Assembly (NCBI GenBank): GCA_958450365.1
Contig: CAUEEP010000740.1
Span: 611,501-675,500 of the forward strand
Reading direction: 5' to 3'
DNA from: Mesorhabditis belari
Taxonomy: Eukaryota > Nematoda > Chromadorea > Rhabditida > Rhabditidae
Length of the DNA stretch: 64,000 bases
The notes under the pieces: model-generated
Database searches by the model: none
Told to the model about the DNA's origin: nothing
What the model saw: the letters and a program-made list of their open reading frames with translations, nothing else
Shown: positions 61,679-64,000 of the stretch, piece after piece
Layout: each line of letters opens with the position of its first letter
Position numbering within the stretch: position 1 is the first letter of the stretch
Translations under genes and position numbers: made by a program

Positions 61679-63782
61679 TTTTGCTACAAAGAGAATTTCA
61701 ATTCAGATATTGCAATGTAGATATGAATAATATGCACATAAGAAACTGAATACTGTACTTGTCCAAGAGCCAGCTCTTCTATTTTTCAACCTCCTCCCAA
61801 AATTCCTTTTCACGCCCTAGCTACAGTACCCGAAAGCTATAGTACCCAAAGGTACAGTACTCAAAAGTTATAGTTTGTTGAAGCTACTGTCCTCAAAGTT
61901 ACAGTAGCCAATGAAAAAACATAGCCAATTCGCAAATATCATAGCTAATTAATTAAATTAGAATCCTTTAGAAATCTGTGATATTTATAGAACACTTGGA
62001 CCAACTAATTTAACACTTAATTTTCAAAAAATTGCAACCACTTTACGAATTTTCCTTTTTTTTTGTTCTGTAGTTGCCATCCAAGAGCAAACTTCCCTCA
62101 ACTCCATTTGTAATTTGAAAGCAAAAGTGATTTTCCTTTCCTTTGAATTTCTGTATCTCTAGAAAACAGGTGATTTTTGAATGTTGAGAAGAAATCACAT
62201 AGGGAATTCACAAAATGGAAAACGTTTATTGAAAGAAAATATATTTGCCCAATGATTCTTTTACGGGGTTTTCTTCGGCACCCACACATCGCAATGTTTC
62301 TCCGGGGAATATGTGGCACCAACGGGACAATTGAAAGCCGATCGGAAAGCCGGGAAATTCTGGATTGCACCGAACACACGGTAGTTGGCCGGGGAATGGG
62401 GATCGACCATGATCTGACGGAAATATTGATCCGGTGTCTCGTCCATTTGACACCAAACCTGAAAGCTTTTCATAAAATAAAAATGGGGATGATAGGTCTA
62501 AGGCTGACTTCTGGCTAACCCATCTACTGAAAATTGGTGCCTGGAACCTCCTGGGGTGCTTGCTAAAGATATCTTTAACTAGGCAATTGAGTTGTAAGTC
62601 ACAATTCTATCACTACAATAATTGCAATAAGTTTATCTTTGTCTTCTCAACATTATTCATTTTGAAAATCCCATTTTTCAGCTAAATAACCTGGCCGAAA
62701 TTGAGGAAAAAGAGTTGATCGTGACTGAATTGTCCCAAGACTCTTTCATTCAATTGTGCATCAGGTCCATTCAAATTCTTGTGTACTTGATAGGCACGGA
62801 AAGCCGAATGGATACCTTTAAATGGATTGTTAATTTAGTTAATTTTCACATTCAAAACCTCCATTGTCAGCAATATTTTCTCCTTGCGTGTTTTCTCCAT
62901 TCAAACATTGCGGTGTAGTTGGTTCCCTTGAGTGGACAGAATAAGCTGTACTCTGAAGAAAACAAAAACAAATCAAAAAAACTATCGTAATCGAATAGTA
63001 AACTTTCTCTTTGAGTACAATAGTTTTTGAAAAGGGATTTTTAGAAAAGGGATTTTTCATCTCCATCACCCACCATCAATGATACACTTTGCCATATCAT
63101 CGAATCCCTTTTTGCTCGCATCGGTCATCCACGTGTTCAATGCTCCAACTCCATTCCATTGCACTCCTTGATCATCAAATCCGTGTGTCAACTCGTGTCC
63201 TGGAATTGTTTTTCTCTAAAGTTCTTCTTTTTTCTCAATTACCAGCCACAAGACCCATTCCACCGTAATTCAAGGACGCTGGCCATTCTGGATGGAAGAA
63301 AGGAGGACGGGAGGATACCTGAGAGAAAAGTGTATTCAGATCGATATCAATTTTGTTTAAGCTTTTGTATAGACTTTTAAATTCCTATAGTACGCAATTA
63401 GCACTACTCCTGACGGGAATGTTAATGTTAATTTTGCTTAGCACTACTCCTGATTGATACAATAGTATGAGTCAAACAAATACCGGCGGGGAAAGTGATG
63501 CTGTTCAGCTCGGGCTGGTACCAGGCATTAACAATTCCCGGTTGTCCCAGGAAGTCGGTTCGATCGGTCGACGTGGCAGTGAGTTGATTGTACTGTGTCC
63601 AGAGATTGAAGCTAAAACATAATTAATTCAAATTTTTCCTTAATATCTACTCACACAGTCAACTTGTCGAGAATCGTGTAATACGTGTCATCTCCAGTGA
63701 GCATCAAGTTCTTGTAGAAATCGTCGAGTTTCCCATTATCAGTGATCCAATCCGGGAAGGCCACGTTCTTTTCTAGACCCTT
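61679..63782. repeat. Segmental duplication, copy B (partner 48348-50454)
   Basis: Right-hand copy of the ~2.1-kb block, same orientation. It includes the gene's 3' flank with the cagtacc words (rearranged slightly near 61810-61910) and the last seven or so exons. Homology ends at tctagaccctt, beyond which copy B continues into its own upstream exons. Confidence 0.93.
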
Positions 63783-64000
63783 TCTTATTGAAAATTTGCT
63801 TTTTTTTTCAACTAACGTATGCTTAGAACTTTGTCATAAGCTCCTTTCTTACTGTCGTTGTCCATCCAATCTAAACCATCCAACATTCCTTGGAAAGCGT
63901 TCAAAACATTCGAGATCAATCCACCAGCCGTTCTAAAGGTTGCGAAGGTTGGGAAGGTTGGTAAGATTGGAAATTTCTTCTCAAACAACAGGTTTCCTAA
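62261..64000 (-). CDS. Neprilysin-like (M13) metallopeptidase, copy B, runs off the window
   Basis: Same exon set as copy A, with stop at 62261. Unlike copy A it continues upstream into a proper family exon (63830-63945: [19 protein letters not shown], then [16 protein letters not shown]), the segment that normally precedes FPDWI in M13 proteins. The N-terminal part and any membrane anchor lie beyond 64000. HELTH is intact. Two frame breaks relative to copy A: two bases are missing in the exon before GENIADNGG (near 62910, tgcggtgtag where A has tgcggagtgtag), and one base is extra near 63310 (ggacgggagg). The first is not a homopolymer slip, so copy B may be degenerating, or both may be sequence errors. 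Confidence 0.8.

Overview
This window is nematode nuclear DNA, most likely from a rhabditid-type worm. Genes are split into many short exons by introns of about 40-60 nt ending in tttag or tttcag. Several start codons sit a few bases behind an AG acceptor with no upstream donor in sight, the mark of spliced-leader trans-splicing. Same-strand neighbours are packed as in operons. Recognisable products include a tyrosinase with ShK (SXC) domains and tandem neprilysin-like genes. Nothing prokaryotic or viral is seen.

Layout. 1-7.7 kb is gene-free and repeat-rich: long palindromes, a 1.9-kb element with ~190-bp inverted ends, and simple repeats. 7.8-23.9 kb is a run of eight minus-strand genes, read right to left: a TIM10B-like import chaperone, the exosome subunit RRP41, a FASTK/RAP-type protein, a RING protein, a TRMT10C-like tRNA methyltransferase, a FoxN1/4-type forkhead factor, ALKBH6, and a small multi-pass membrane protein. 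The first four look like an operon. 24.4-27.4 kb is a plus-strand pair, mitochondrial ribosomal protein L45 then LEO1 of the PAF1 complex, 95 nt apart; it diverges from the TIM10B cluster. 27.6-28.6 kb is a decayed Tc1-like transposon. 29.1-34.5 kb (minus) is a large TASOR-like protein with a DUF3715-type domain. 35.2-36.4 kb (plus) is the PLP-homeostasis protein PLPBP. 38.4-42.7 kb (plus) is purine nucleoside phosphorylase, whose introns hold a 430-bp palindrome and a dead mariner. 42.7-45.2 kb is a cluster of palindromic elements and a tRNA-like sequence. 45.2-47.6 kb (minus) is a rhodopsin-class GPCR. 48.9-50.5 kb and 62.3-64 kb (minus) are duplicated neprilysin-like genes with a third fragment at 52.8 kb; the second runs off the window. 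Between them lie Tigger-like remnants, a minisatellite and the secreted tyrosinase-ShK gene (56.4-60.6 kb, plus).

Three themes stand out. First, at least a dozen near-perfect long palindromes, several inside introns, should fold into long double-stranded RNA; two copies of one of them have their central loops in opposite orientation. Second, at least nine otherwise well conserved genes carry single-base frame breaks, mostly one extra base in a short homopolymer. That points to assembly error more than gene death and needs read-level checking. Third, a 1.2-kb inverted-repeat element in an intron of the RAP gene carries an integrase-type zinc-binding segment and a Cys-rich tail without a catalytic core.

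All exon structures were read by eye from splice signals and family knowledge; no alignment or search was run.
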